NCBI GenBank assembly: GCA_026645575.1
Contig: JAPKMW010000001.1
Coordinates: 248,001-312,000, forward strand
Length of the DNA: 64,000 nt
Reading direction: 5' to 3'
DNA from: Caldilineaceae bacterium
GTDB taxonomy: Bacteria > Chloroflexota > Anaerolineae > Caldilineales > Caldilineaceae
The translations under genes were made by a program, and so were the position numbers. The notes under the pieces are model-generated. The model was not told the origin of the DNA, searched no databases, and saw only the letters and a program-made list of their open reading frames with translations. Within the stretch, counting starts at the first letter, position 1. Each line of letters opens with the position of its first letter. Shown in pieces: positions 43,462 to 53,066 of the stretch.

Positions 43462-44007
43462 TTACAACTCCCGTTCGTCGAGAAATGCTTTTAGTTGCTC
43501 TACAGCCAACTTACGCATGGAGACCAACTGCTTTTCATTTGTCATCTCGGCAAAGGTTTTATCCCACCCATCGGGCATAAAGATCGGATCCCAGCCAAAG
43601 CCGCTGTTGCCGCGTGGGGCGCGCACAATCTGTCCCATTACGATACCGCGAAAAACATGACACGCACTGCCGTCAAAATAGCCGATACAGGTTTCAGCAC
43701 TGGCGGCGGTTTGTTCATAGCTCTGCAACATTTGACAGATCCCTTCATTGCCCACCCGATCCAAAAACCAACGCACAAGCGCGCCTGGTAAGCCATTCCA
43801 GGCAACAAAAGCTAACCCCGTGTCCTCTACCAAAACCGGTCGACCCGCTAGGCGGTACGCTTCGCGCGCTTTGGCTTGGATCACCTCCTGGACATCAACC
43901 GCTTGGATTTCCGGTAGATCCAGCTTGATGCGCTGGACGGGCCGGCCGAGGAGCGTCTGTAGTTCACGTGCTTTGTGTTCGTTGCCAGTAGCAAGTAGAA
44001 GTTCCAT
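43462..44007 (-). CDS. Non-canonical purine NTP pyrophosphatase (RdgB/HAM1 family)
   Basis: 181 residues from ATG 44007 (ELLLATGNEHKARELQTLLG). TGN-x-x-K at the start, VEDTGLAF with the catalytic Asp, and SGFGWDPIFMPDG are the family motifs. It hydrolyses ITP, dITP and XTP to monophosphates and keeps damaged purines out of DNA. The usual length is about 190-200 residues, so it is slightly short; the C-terminus lacks the typical SHR motif but has MRKLAVEQL. It is convergent with the GNAT gene. Distinct from canonical RdgB in the NEKQLVSMRK region. Confidence 0.85.
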   Translation of the reverse strand: MELLLATGNEHKARELQTLLGRPVQRIKLDLPEIQAVDVQEVIQAKAREAYRLAGRPVLVEDTGLAFVAWNGLPGALVRWFLDRVGNEGICQMLQSYEQTAASAETCIGYFDGSACHVFRGIVMGQIVRAPRGNSGFGWDPIFMPDGWDKTFAEMTNEKQLVSMRKLAVEQLKAFLDEREL

Positions 44008-44055
44008 TGTGCTTGTTATCCTAACTATCAAATGGCTCGTCGATTTAATGAGTCA

Positions 44056-44099
44056 CATTCCCGTAAGGGCGTCCGCTTGCGGACGCCCTTACGGGAATG
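44056..44099. repeat. Perfect 21-bp inverted repeat, 2-base loop
   Basis: Arms 44056-44076 and 44079-44099 are fully complementary; the arm begins CATTCCCGTAAGGGCG. It lies upstream of the RdgB start and far from any stop, so it is probably a dispersed palindrome and not a terminator. Confidence 0.8.
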
Positions 44100-44297
44100 C
44101 CAAAATTTACCTAGTCAGACCACTGTTTAATTGAAAGCAGATTGATAATTTATTCTGGTTGAAGCTGGTATAAAGTGTATGATAACTTGTCCTGGTATTC
44201 CAAAATACCTGTGTACTGGTAGTGAGAGAACAGATACTAGGTGACCAGGCAAGCATGTTCAAGCCAGAAAACATTGGAAGAGAGAATGGAGAATCAA

Positions 44298-44492
44298 ATG
44301 AAAAACAAGTTTTACCGAAGGATGATTGCCTTATTCCTGCTTCTTGCCTTGCTCCTGCCCGGTTGTACAAGCGGAACAGCGAATCGCTCATCTGGTACGC
44401 CGGCGTTGGATGCCAATCAGCCGGACGATACAGCAATACGCTATTGTCCGCCAACCCCCGGCATTAAACCTTGCGTTAGCTGGAACAGTTAA
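44298..44492 (+). CDS. Small lipoprotein
   Basis: 64 residues from ATG 44298, which has GGAG six bases upstream. A short charged N-terminus and hydrophobic core (MIALFLLLALLLPGC) end in the lipobox L-P-G-C, followed by a Ser/Thr-rich, Pro-rich mature part. It should be lipid-anchored outside the membrane. Function unknown. A perfect hairpin follows ten bases after the stop, supporting a real small gene. Confidence 0.75.
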   Translation: MKNKFYRRMIALFLLLALLLPGCTSGTANRSSGTPALDANQPDDTAIRYCPPTPGIKPCVSWNS

Positions 44493-44501
44493 GCCGAATT
44501 A

Positions 44502-44544
44502 CCGAAAAAGGTTGGCGCTTAACCTGAACACCAACCTTTTTCGG
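44502..44544. terminator. Terminator hairpin after the lipoprotein gene
   Basis: CCGAAAAAGGTTGG (44502-44515) pairs perfectly with CCAACCTTTTTCGG (44531-44544), loop 15 bases. The stem includes an A5/T5 pair. It starts ten bases after the lipoprotein stop. Confidence 0.7.
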
Positions 44545-44604
44545 CCTTCCTCTACTGGTTCCGTCTATTGACAAATCAGCCAGTCTACACTTACTTGATG
44601 CCTC

Positions 44605-44778
44605 AAAAACTTTACTGCCCAGCTTTTTGAAAAAGAAGACAAAGTTGGTGCTGGCCCGCCAAAACTTGGCGCGTCCATCGTCATGTTCCCAGAAACGCAG
44701 GATCTCATCGGCCAGATCGCTTTCCCATTGGGTATTGACCGTTGCCACGACGGCTTGCATCGTGCTTAATTTCATCAT
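44605..44778 (-). pseudogene. N-terminal fragment of a phosphotransferase-like gene
   Basis: The minus-strand frame from ATG 44778 encodes LADEILRFWEHDDGRAKFWR and STNFVFFFKKLGSKVF. This matches the N-terminal lobe of APH-type phosphotransferases (W-x-H-D-x-G ... R-x-S-x-N-F-V-F). After about 58 residues the similarity stops and the frame runs into the terminator hairpin, so the catalytic part is gone. The open frame continues to 44476 without protein-like character. It is a truncated remnant. Confidence 0.55.
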
Positions 44779-44853
44779 GCCGGTTTGTTTCCCTGCTGAA
44801 TCATCCCCAACCACTCGCTGTTGGGCTTACTTTATCACGTCCTATCCCGTGCG

Positions 44854-47800
44854 TCAATCATCAACCGGCGGTCTATGCAGGTATTGCATGATGAGTGGCA
44901 AAAAGTTCTGGCGGCTGGGTGCGGCCCCCACGCCCAATGCCTGCGCCCACTGGTCGAAGGTCAGCCCGACGTAGCTTTGCAAGTTGTTGGTGGTGGTCAA
45001 GCGGCTGTGGATCTCGGCAGCCAGGGCGGGACTGGCTTGTGCCGCCACCGCTTGCCAGCCTGTTAACGCCTGGTCGATCATGGCCTGGGTGAGGGTTACC
45101 TCAGCGCCGCGCCCGTTGACCAGCGCTGTTAACCCTGGCAGAAAGTTGTGCAAGGCACGATAGCTGTGCTGCAGCAGGGCCGGGTCGTTGACGACGATGC
45201 TCATGATCTCGTGGTCATGGCGGAGATAGGTATCGACAAAGGCATACCCCGTCGGGGTGGCGGCAAAGTAGTTGGTCAAGGCTTGCAAAACGGCCTCATC
45301 CCCCACCACCAACGCACCCCCCAGTTCGATTCCCGTTGCGCCGCGGACACTGGAACTGGCCTGGGTCAAAAGGGGATTGCAACCATTGATCCCGGCAAAG
45401 AGACAAAGACAGCCACCCTTCACCAGCGGAACCATATAGCCCTGCTGCTTGATTGTCTGCTGGACGGCGGCTTCGCTGGTGACGGTGCGCCAGGCATGGA
45501 CAATATCCACCCGCCCCTCCCGGATCTGCTCGCGATAGGCTAGCCGTTCCCGATCTCCCAGCACAAAGCTCAGGTGGCCGCGTGGCGTAGTTCCCGGCGG
45601 CGTCACGGTGGTGCTGCTCCAGGTTGCCGGTAAAGGCAGGTGGGCGCTCAGAAAGTAGACGCCGTTGTCAGTTCCGATGTAGGCTAGGCGCGGGCGTTGC
45701 CAACTGCCAGTGGCGTGGTGCAGCGCCAACTCCTGCACCGGGCCGGCAACCGGCGCCGTATAGACCCCCTGCCCCTCGACCGTGTAGGTGATGACATGGC
45801 TGTCGCGCCGAGCATAGGCTAGGGTGGTGGTGTCGATCACGGCGGCGTCGTTGCGCTCCCGCACCAGACGGCTTTCAATCACCAGCGCCAGCGCCGTAGC
45901 TTGGTCAACCGCCGGCAGCCGTATCATCTCGCCCCAGCTATGCCCATCATGCGCCACCCGATAGGCGACGTCCGCCATTGTATAGACCACCACCACATTG
46001 CCATTGCCCGCCCGCGCCCCGCTAAAGGTGGTGATGGGTGTTGTGACCCCCAAAAGCGGGAGCGACAGGTGTTGCCACGTCGCGGCCGGCGCCGCGCGCC
46101 AACTCAAGCGCAACGACGCTGCCCCGTCATTGGCAAGGCTATAGAGCAAGCTGGAGTTATCACCGCTGGCGTCGGGGATCACCTCGATGCGTGGCCCCAG
46201 GTGAAGAGCGGGATGGAGTTCCGCCACCACTGTGGTTGACCAGACCCCGCTGCTCTGCACGGCCAGCCGCAATTGACGCGTCGTTGCGTCATAGTAGGCC
46301 AGGTGGGGCCGTTCCCGGCTGTCATACCAGAGCGGGGCTTGATAACCGGGCGCGCCGACCGGGAACGGGGTGGTTGCCCAGGCGCTGGCTTGCCAATCGC
46401 TCAGGAAAGTGGCCGGGCCGTTGCTGCTGCTAAAGCTGATCGCCGGCAGACCCGCGCGCAGCGCTAACTGTGGCCACGCATTGACGCCATCACTGTAGAT
46501 CGTGCGTTGTTGCCAGGCCGCACCGGGGACACTATAGAAGAGATCGCCGTAGAAGCTATCGTTATAGGCCACATGCAACTGCCCGCTGCGGTCAACCGCC
46601 AGGGCATTGGCAAAGCCCTTATCCGACTGGCTGCTGCTGCCCCGTGGCGTGACACTCTCTGGGATGGGCTGGCTGCTCCACCCGGCGGCAGTGCGCTGAT
46701 AGAGGCGGCGATCACGGGTGAGCGCATCGGCCAGGAGCAACAGCGGAGCGTCCTCGTTGTCGAGCGCCAGCGCCACCTGCCCCTCCGGCGTAATCGCTAC
46801 CTGCTCCACCTGCCACTCGTCGTCCGTCTGCACGCCATAATACCACTGGTTGGCCTGGGTAAAGAGCAGATGAGCGCGGTTGCCCTGGTCAAAAGCCAGC
46901 CCATGCACCGCGCCAACCGCGCTTCCGCTTGGCACAGGGCTGCGTTGCCAAGCGTTCCCCGTCCAGCGCGCAAGTTGCACCGTCTGCGCTCCCTGGTCGT
47001 AATAGGCTGCCGCCGGTGCGCCCGCGGTTGTGAGAGCCAGCGCATAGCGTTGATCGCTTGGACCCAACCGCTGCTGTTGCCAGGCGCCGTCGGCGGAGCG
47101 GTGCAGGTGGGTCAACTGGCGTGTATCGTTTTCGATGATGGTTGCCAGCAGGTGCGGGCCATCGGGTGCGATCACCAGCGGTGTTGGTCGGTGGTCAAAG
47201 GTGAGCGGCGTCGGTACTTCGATCACTGCTGGTTGCCACTGTGTGCCATCCCAATGATCATAGCGCAGTTGACCTGCATTGGCGGCAACCAGGAAGGCGA
47301 GATGAGGGCGATCTTTGTCATCGAAGGCCAGCCCCGCCCCATAGGTGTCGGGCTGCCGTTGTTGATGAAGCTGGGCAGGCATAGGTTGCATCAACCGCTC
47401 CTGCCAGGCGATGCCATCCCAGGCCAGGTAATGCAACGTGTTGCCCGTTTCGTCATGCCGGCCATAGAGCAGATGGGGCCGGCTATAGTCATCCAGCGCC
47501 AGGGTGACATAAAAACCGGCATCGCCGCGCAGATCAAGGCTCTGCTGTTGCCAGGGGGTGGCGACGGGCGGCGCCGCCGGTTCATCTTGCACCAGAAAAA
47601 GGTCTTCCACACCGTTGGTGTCGCCCGTCACCAGATTGGTTGCCGCACTAAGAAACAGCACTGCCGCCCCGTCACCGCTGATCACCGGATCATAAGCCGC
47701 GCCATTGGGTGCGCTGCCAAAAGCGGGCCGGCTGATCTGCGTCAGTTGTTTGCTCAGGCGGTCATAGCGAAAGATGTCCTGTGCAAAGTTATTGGGTTGG

Positions 47801-49002
47801 TTAAGCAGATTTTCCGCCATTGACTGGAAGACTACATAGCGACCATCGGCACTGATCGCCGCCTGACGCGAGTCGCCATCCGCCTCGCCATCGCTGCCCA
47901 GGGAAATCCGCGCCAGCGTGGTGTAGCCGCCAGAAAAAGATTCGTCCAATACGCCATTGCCGTCGGCATCGCGATCATAGAGAAAAATATCCTGCTGGTT
48001 GTTGGTATCCCCATCGACCAAATTGCCGGCGGCTGAGGAAAAGGTGACAAAGCGCCCGTCAGGCGAAAAGCCAAAGCGATAATCCAACCCATCGCCGCTG
48101 TTACCATCCACTGGCGCATGGTTCCAACTGCGCGAGATGCGGAGCGTGCGTTGACGACTGCGTTGATAGACAAACACGTTCCAATGGAAGTCGGCTGTAT
48201 CACCCAGGCCGTCCGGCCCAAGATTGGTGGACTGGGCGATAAAGGCGACTTCATGCCCGGTCGCACTGAGGATCGGCGCGGCGGACGCGCCATTGCTCTC
48301 CGCCCCATTCAGCCCCACCGAGACCCGTTCCGTGGTAATCCCACCCGTTTCGTCCAAGATCCCATTGCCATCGGCATCCCGGTCGTGGAGATAAATATCA
48401 GGCACACCATTGTTGTCGCCAACGATCAAGTTGTCAGCCGACGAGACGAAGGCGACAAAGCGCCCGGTGAGCGAGAGCGTCGGTTCGCCCGCCGGCCCGT
48501 TGCTCTGGGCGCCGTCGCTGCCCACTGAGACGCGCGCGGTGTGTCCGGTTTGCCGGTCAACGACAAAGATGTCCCGCTGACCGTTGGTGTCGCCGGGAAC
48601 CAGATTGGTGGCGTCCGAAGCAAAGGCCAGATAGCGCCCATCGCCAGAAATGGCCGGTTGCTCCGAGGCGCCATCGGCCTCGACGCCATTCATGCCCACA
48701 TTGATACGACTGGTGCGCACCCCGCCGCTTTCATCCAAGACCCCATTCCCGTCACGATCGCGGTCATGCAAAAAGATGTCGCTGACGTCATTGGTGTCGG
48801 CCGCAACCAGATTGGTCGCCAGGGAGGTAAAGAGAACCCACCGCCCATCATCGGAAATGGCCGGCTGGTAAGAAATCCCATTCGCTTGTTGCCCCCCGGT
48901 CGTCACCGAAATGCGGCGCGTCTCCCCTTGCGCCGCTACCCTCAGCTCCGTCCCCCAAAGCCACAAGGCCAGTAGCAAAATCAAAGAAATGCGTTTGTCC
49001 AT
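44854..49002 (-). CDS. Giant exported beta-propeller protein with calcium-loop repeats
   Basis: 1,382 residues. Signal peptide MDKRISLILLLALWLWG ends near VAAQG. Residues 30-470 contain about eight TolB/PD40-type blades (QPAISDDGRWVLFTS; QPAISGDGRYLAFAS) interleaved with Asp-rich loops such as DRDADGNGVLDE that look like calcium sites. A second set of propeller-like repeats (PHLLYGRHDETGNTLHYLAW) fills 490-1140. The C-terminus is helical and ends near NFLPLIMQYLH, a degenerate form of the shared exported-protein tail. Probably a surface or extracellular binding protein; no enzyme motif was found. It follows the glycosidase-like gene by 98 bases with a hairpin between. Confidence 0.85.
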   Translation of the reverse strand: MDKRISLILLLALWLWGTELRVAAQGETRRISVTTGGQQANGISYQPAISDDGRWVLFTSLATNLVAADTNDVSDIFLHDRDRDGNGVLDESGGVRTSRINVGMNGVEADGASEQPAISGDGRYLAFASDATNLVPGDTNGQRDIFVVDRQTGHTARVSVGSDGAQSNGPAGEPTLSLTGRFVAFVSSADNLIVGDNNGVPDIYLHDRDADGNGILDETGGITTERVSVGLNGAESNGASAAPILSATGHEVAFIAQSTNLGPDGLGDTADFHWNVFVYQRSRQRTLRISRSWNHAPVDGNSGDGLDYRFGFSPDGRFVTFSSAAGNLVDGDTNNQQDIFLYDRDADGNGVLDESFSGGYTTLARISLGSDGEADGDSRQAAISADGRYVVFQSMAENLLNQPNNFAQDIFRYDRLSKQLTQISRPAFGSAPNGAAYDPVISGDGAAVLFLSAATNLVTGDTNGVEDLFLVQDEPAAPPVATPWQQQSLDLRGDAGFYVTLALDDYSRPHLLYGRHDETGNTLHYLAWDGIAWQERLMQPMPAQLHQQRQPDTYGAGLAFDDKDRPHLAFLVAANAGQLRYDHWDGTQWQPAVIEVPTPLTFDHRPTPLVIAPDGPHLLATIIENDTRQLTHLHRSADGAWQQQRLGPSDQRYALALTTAGAPAAAYYDQGAQTVQLARWTGNAWQRSPVPSGSAVGAVHGLAFDQGNRAHLLFTQANQWYYGVQTDDEWQVEQVAITPEGQVALALDNEDAPLLLLADALTRDRRLYQRTAAGWSSQPIPESVTPRGSSSQSDKGFANALAVDRSGQLHVAYNDSFYGDLFYSVPGAAWQQRTIYSDGVNAWPQLALRAGLPAISFSSSNGPATFLSDWQASAWATTPFPVGAPGYQAPLWYDSRERPHLAYYDATTRQLRLAVQSSGVWSTTVVAELHPALHLGPRIEVIPDASGDNSSLLYSLANDGAASLRLSWRAAPAATWQHLSLPLLGVTTPITTFSGARAGNGNVVVVYTMADVAYRVAHDGHSWGEMIRLPAVDQATALALVIESRLVRERNDAAVIDTTTLAYARRDSHVITYTVEGQGVYTAPVAGPVQELALHHATGSWQRPRLAYIGTDNGVYFLSAHLPLPATWSSTTVTPPGTTPRGHLSFVLGDRERLAYREQIREGRVDIVHAWRTVTSEAAVQQTIKQQGYMVPLVKGGCLCLFAGINGCNPLLTQASSSVRGATGIELGGALVVGDEAVLQALTNYFAATPTGYAFVDTYLRHDHEIMSIVVNDPALLQHSYRALHNFLPGLTALVNGRGAEVTLTQAMIDQALTGWQAVAAQASPALAAEIHSRLTTTNNLQSYVGLTFDQWAQALGVGAAPSRQNFLPLIMQYLHRPPVDD

Positions 49003-49035
49003 CTGTTATTTTGTCATCCTCTGCTTTAGTTAAAA

Positions 49036-49087
49036 GAGAGTAAGAGATTGAGAGAGTAAGAGATTAGCAGATCAATCTCTTACTCTC
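49036..49087. terminator. Hairpin with duplicated arm
   Basis: GAGAGTAAGAGATT occurs twice (49036-49049, 49052-49065); either copy can pair with AATCTCTTACTCTC (49074-49087). It lies 13 bases after the stop at 49101 and before the next minus-strand gene. A partial terminator or mutually exclusive pairing is possible. Confidence 0.55.
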
Positions 49088-49100
49088 CTAATCCCTACTC

Positions 49101-52100
49101 CTACCGCGTCACCAGCGGCAAGAAGCCCTGTTGATCCCGCACCGGCTGGTTGAGATCGCTATCCACCCAGAGATTGTCGTCGTAGCCCATCTCATCGGTG
49201 GGGACCTCGCCGTTGTCCTGGTAAAGCACGCCGGGCGTGGGCCACTGGCTGCTATCGGGCGTCGGCTCGACCGTGGCCGCGCTGACCGGTTGGCGGTTGC
49301 CAAAGGTGACAGTCGCGGTTTGGTTGGGCGCAATTGTCACAGCATAACACGGTTGTTGATAGTCAGCATGAACGGCGCCCGGCAGTGTGTTTTGCCAACC
49401 GGTCGGCAAGGTAACGCAGATCGTGTAGTCACCGGGGCGCAGATGGAGGAAGTTAATCTTGCCCAGATCATTCGTCAGTCCATTACCGGCGACGTCGCCC
49501 TGTGCGTCATAAACCGTCATCGTCCAACCGGCCAGCCACGGTTCGGCAGCCTGGCGACGACGGTCGCCGTTGCGGTCAGCGAAGTTGCGCGTGTAGATGC
49601 GTCCGCCCCGTTGGTTGGTAAAGGTGCAGGTGATGGCATCGCCATTGGCGACCGTCAAGACCACCTGACCGTTGGCGCTAACTTGTGCTTGGGCCGGCGG
49701 TGTACAGGCGACGTTGGCAAGAAACCACCCTGTTGGCAGGGTAGGCGTCACGGTGTAGACCCCGGCGGGACGGCTGACCGTGCGCGTGCGTTGCACCGTG
49801 TCGCCATCGGCGGGGTTGGCGTCATCCAGACTAAAATTGCCCAGGCCGCCGGTAAAGCGGAAATTCTGGATGCTATCCGGCACGGCATCAATGCCAATGG
49901 TGATCGTCGCCGCCTGCGGCGGCTGACCGGTGTTGGTCGGTGTCGGCGTGACGGTTGGGGTCGCCGTGGCCGTTGGTGTGGCCGTCGACGTGGCGGTTGG
50001 CAAAGCCGTTGCGGTATCGGTGGCCGTCGGCGTTGGTGTAGCGACGGCTGTATTGGTTGCAGTGGCGGTTGGCGTTGGGGTCGGCAACGTGCTGTTGCCA
50101 CAACCGGCCCACCAACAGGGGTTGTTGCGAATGTAGTTCATCAACGCCAGATATTTGGGTGCGCTGCTCGCTGGTTGACCGGCATATTCCTTCGCCCCCC
50201 ACGAGCCATATTGGCCGCTGGGCGGGTAGAGCGCGGTGAAGTGGACAAAGAGAGCGCCGCCCCGGTTGCGCCATTCGGTCATGTACTGGTCGTAAAGCTG
50301 TCCCATGCGCGGGTCACGGTTGGCTGCGATCAAGAGATTCTGCACCGCCATTGCCCGTGGACATTCAGGGTTACTGTCGGCGTTCCAGCGGTTGCAACTG
50401 GTGCCAGGGCCGGAGAGCGGGGTCAAATGTTGGCCCCCCTCATAGGTGATGTGGGCCAGACCAAATTGATCAGCGATTACCTGGTTATCATTCATCACCT
50501 GCACCGCCGCGGCAATCGCGCCGTTGGGATGGTTGGGGTCATTGAGCAGTTGGCCTGTGTTCAACTCCTGGAAGAGCGAATTGAGACCGCCGTCCGCCTC
50601 TTGCGTCCAGGCGTAGAGTTGTTCCAAATGACCGCCCTGGGCATTGGGGTTATCGTTGAGATAGCCGCCAAAGTAGGGGGCCGAGGCGACGGCGTACATC
50701 TGTGCCGCACAGTTGGCCGCGCCCGTTTCGGGAATGGCGCCATTCTGTTCGGCCACATAGAGCGGACAGGCCAGCGCTTCCTCCGCCGGGTAGCCCCACG
50801 GTCCGCCGGCCATGACACAGCGCACCCGATCCGCGTGCGCGCCCCACTCGGCTTTCCAGATGGCGCAAAGTTGGGCTGTGCGCATCCCAAACCAGTTCAT
50901 GCGTTTGGTAAAGCCGGAGACGGGCGAACCGTCGGCGTGGAGCGCATTGGGCCAGCGCGCTTGCGCCCATTGCTCGATCTGCTGGTTGTAGATCACATAG
51001 GGCGGCGCATCGTTCCAGACCTCGTTGGCAAATTCGAGATAGAGGCTCAGATCGGGGTCGAGTTGGGCCAGCGCCAGCCGGGCAAATTCACGCATGTAGC
51101 TGTCATCGGCCCAGTAGCTCAGGTTGACCCACGGCTCGGCCTGGAGTTGGTTGCTCAGTTCGAAGAGCAGTTCCAACGGCGGGCTTTGTTGCCAGCCGCC
51201 GCTCCAGAGCGCATCGGTGAGCAAGCTGCGTTCGGCCCATGTTTCGGGCGTGGTGTCATAGAGAACGCCCTGGAAGGTCATAAACCGCAGGGCGCGATAG
51301 GGGCGCAACTCTTGCAGCAGCAGCGGGTGAAAACGTTGGGTCGGGTAGATCTGGGCAAAGCTTTGGAAGTTGCCGCCGCTACAGGCCGCGGCGTTGGGCG
51401 CATAGTGGAAGGGATCGTTGTTGCAGATGCCCCCCGGCGGGATAATGTGTAGGTTGCGCAGGTGGTTGGCCGGGTTGATGTTGCTGATGCTGACCCGCAA
51501 CAGGCTGTCGGCTTGGGGCGCAATACGAATCAGATCACGCCCCGGACTCTGGCTCACCACGGTGACAAAGGGGGCAAAGCCATAGTCAAGCGTGCCTTCG
51601 CCTTCATACAAAACCAGCCAATCGCCGGCCGGCGCATGTTCGCTGCCGCCGTTAAAGAGGGCCATGCTGACCCGGTCAAAGCGGCGGTTAGGATTGTTGC
51701 CAAAGGAAACCACCCAACCGTTGGCGTCCAGCAGCAGTTGCGCCTGTTCGCCCGTATCCCATGCGCAGCCGTCACACTGGGTCAACCAGCCCTCGCCCCG
51801 GCGCGCCTGGTCGATGAGCCAGAACGCTTCATTCTGCGAAAGTTGGGGAACCAGACTACCCAACGGCGAGTTGACATTCGATTGCACCAGCGGCGTCGGG
51901 CTGGGCGTGGGGGTGGGGCCATCGGTCGGCTGGGTGGTGGGGGTTGGGGATTGGGTGACGGGTGGAGTGGTCGCCGTCCCCGTGGGGCTGGGGGTGACGG
52001 TGGGCAGATTTTCTACATAGACCAGGGCGATTTCGTCCAGGTAGAAGGTCGGTTGCGCGCCTTGCCCCGGCTCTTGCCAGATGACGCCGCTGATCTGGGG

Positions 52101-52568
52101 CGGGTTGCCCAGGCTGCTTAGGGGCAGTTCGACCAGCGTCCAACTGTTGGCCGGCGCGTTGATCCGGGCGTCGGCGGTTAGTTGGTTGCTGGCGCTGTCG
52201 GTCAGTACCACGCGGATCGGCTGGCCGCCGGTCGCACCGCCATGCAATTGGAAGCGCAACACGTTGTAGGGGCTGGTGTCGATGAGCGTATCGGCCTGGA
52301 GGCGCAAGCCTGCCCAACCATCGGTATAGGTGGCGGCCAATGAGGCGCTGCCGGTGTGAACGGGCGCAACGTTGGCAAAATCAACCGTGGTGTTCCACGA
52401 CCAGTTGGCCCAACCGGCAGCCAGGCTGTCGGTGTAGAGGGGCAGCGTCGCCGCCGGTGCTTGGGCAAGCGCGGTGAGGGCCGCACTGAGCAAGGTGATC
52501 AACAACAGCAGAACGCCGGTCACTTTGCGCCAGGCGGCGCGGACGGGCGGGAAGCAATAGAAAGACAT
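49101..52568 (-). CDS. Exported multidomain glycoside-hydrolase-like protein
   Basis: 1,155 residues from ATG 52568 (GGAG six bases upstream; another ATG is three bases earlier). Signal peptide, then a jelly-roll carbohydrate-binding-like domain (about 35-185: TLVELPLSSLGN; PTFYLDEIALVYV). A Pro/Thr linker follows, then a roughly 580-residue catalytic-like region with LYLEFANEVWN; E516 is a candidate acid/base by analogy with clan A hydrolases. A second Thr/Pro-rich linker and a CnaB-type Ig-like domain (GWTMTVYDAQGDVAGNGLT) precede the tail QGFLPLVTR. Probably an extracellular polysaccharide-acting enzyme; substrate unknown. It follows a small gene behind a TGAGACAAA promoter. Confidence 0.82.
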   Translation of the reverse strand: MSFYCFPPVRAAWRKVTGVLLLLITLLSAALTALAQAPAATLPLYTDSLAAGWANWSWNTTVDFANVAPVHTGSASLAATYTDGWAGLRLQADTLIDTSPYNVLRFQLHGGATGGQPIRVVLTDSASNQLTADARINAPANSWTLVELPLSSLGNPPQISGVIWQEPGQGAQPTFYLDEIALVYVENLPTVTPSPTGTATTPPVTQSPTPTTQPTDGPTPTPSPTPLVQSNVNSPLGSLVPQLSQNEAFWLIDQARRGEGWLTQCDGCAWDTGEQAQLLLDANGWVVSFGNNPNRRFDRVSMALFNGGSEHAPAGDWLVLYEGEGTLDYGFAPFVTVVSQSPGRDLIRIAPQADSLLRVSISNINPANHLRNLHIIPPGGICNNDPFHYAPNAAACSGGNFQSFAQIYPTQRFHPLLLQELRPYRALRFMTFQGVLYDTTPETWAERSLLTDALWSGGWQQSPPLELLFELSNQLQAEPWVNLSYWADDSYMREFARLALAQLDPDLSLYLEFANEVWNDAPPYVIYNQQIEQWAQARWPNALHADGSPVSGFTKRMNWFGMRTAQLCAIWKAEWGAHADRVRCVMAGGPWGYPAEEALACPLYVAEQNGAIPETGAANCAAQMYAVASAPYFGGYLNDNPNAQGGHLEQLYAWTQEADGGLNSLFQELNTGQLLNDPNHPNGAIAAAVQVMNDNQVIADQFGLAHITYEGGQHLTPLSGPGTSCNRWNADSNPECPRAMAVQNLLIAANRDPRMGQLYDQYMTEWRNRGGALFVHFTALYPPSGQYGSWGAKEYAGQPASSAPKYLALMNYIRNNPCWWAGCGNSTLPTPTPTATATNTAVATPTPTATDTATALPTATSTATPTATATPTVTPTPTNTGQPPQAATITIGIDAVPDSIQNFRFTGGLGNFSLDDANPADGDTVQRTRTVSRPAGVYTVTPTLPTGWFLANVACTPPAQAQVSANGQVVLTVANGDAITCTFTNQRGGRIYTRNFADRNGDRRRQAAEPWLAGWTMTVYDAQGDVAGNGLTNDLGKINFLHLRPGDYTICVTLPTGWQNTLPGAVHADYQQPCYAVTIAPNQTATVTFGNRQPVSAATVEPTPDSSQWPTPGVLYQDNGEVPTDEMGYDDNLWVDSDLNQPVRDQQGFLPLVTR

Positions 52569-52602
52569 CATAAACTCCTTCACTTGGTTTGGTTGTTATT
52601 TC

Positions 52603-52842
52603 TTAGCCAACAATCCGGCTGCGGGCCAGCAGGCCAACGTGGCTGACGTGGCTGCGGGTGGCATAGGGGCGCTCGTTGAGAACCGGCGCGGGTTCGTCCA
52701 CACGCACCGCCGTTCGGCCCTTGGTGAGCCAGGCACGGATAGTCGCCCAGCGTTGCCACAGACGGGATAAAGCGCCAAAGCGTCTCTTCGCTCCGTCCTG
52801 TTCCGCGACTTGGGGTTGTACTTGCCAATCGAGTTGCATCAT
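52603..52842 (-). CDS. Small basic hypothetical protein, leader gene of the glycosidase operon
   Basis: 79 residues from ATG 52842 (or 52839). Arg/Trp-rich and helical (KRRFGALSRLWQRWATIRAWL), with no signal peptide. GAAAGAGAG lies upstream. It ends 34 bases before the glycosidase-like gene and is first behind the direct-repeat promoter. It could be a small regulatory or export-related protein, or a non-coding leader; moderate support only. Confidence 0.5.
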   Translation of the reverse strand: MMQLDWQVQPQVAEQDGAKRRFGALSRLWQRWATIRAWLTKGRTAVRVDEPAPVLNERPYATRSHVSHVGLLARSRIVG

Positions 52843-52905
52843 CGTCTCTCTTTCTGAACCATCTTGTGTCACACCGATCGATTTTGATGTGTTTGCGTTG
52901 TGGAT

Positions 52906-52969
52906 AGCATAGCAGGACGGTCAGCGTAGCGAAAGGTGCTTTGTCTCATGGAAAGGTGATTTTGTCTCA
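52906..52969 (-). promoter_or_regulatory. TGAGACAAA direct-repeat promoter for the glycosidase operon
   Basis: Minus strand: TGAGACAAA at 52969-52961 and at 52948-52940, exactly 21 bp apart, then 28 bases, then an extended -10 TGCTATGCT (hexamer TATGCT 52911-52906). The -35 position reads TTTCGC, a poor match, which suggests an activator binds the repeats. The predicted start is about 57 bases before ATG 52842. Confidence 0.7.
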
Positions 52970-53033
52970 TGGTGGGGGAGGTAGACAGGGTGACAGGGGG
53001 TAAGTTTTGGTAGCTTTTGGAAAGGGTGGCAAT

Positions 53034-53066
53034 AAAAAAGTCGAGTGGCGACCACTCGACTTTTTT
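53034..53066. terminator. Bidirectional Rho-independent terminator
   Basis: A6, GTCGAGTGG (53040-53048), loop CGA, CCACTCGAC (53052-53060), T6. The perfect stem has a T tract on both strands. It terminates the minus-strand gene whose stop is at 53144. Confidence 0.9.

Noticed and set aside
44476..44814. Intact 112-residue protein
   Set aside because: Only the first 58 residues resemble a phosphotransferase; the rest crosses the terminator of the lipoprotein gene.
46507..47823. 438-codon plus-strand frame
   Set aside because: Antisense to the propeller protein, whose signal peptide and repeats are convincing.
49131..51452. 773-codon plus-strand frame
   Set aside because: Antisense to the glycosidase-like gene; the length results from high GC content.
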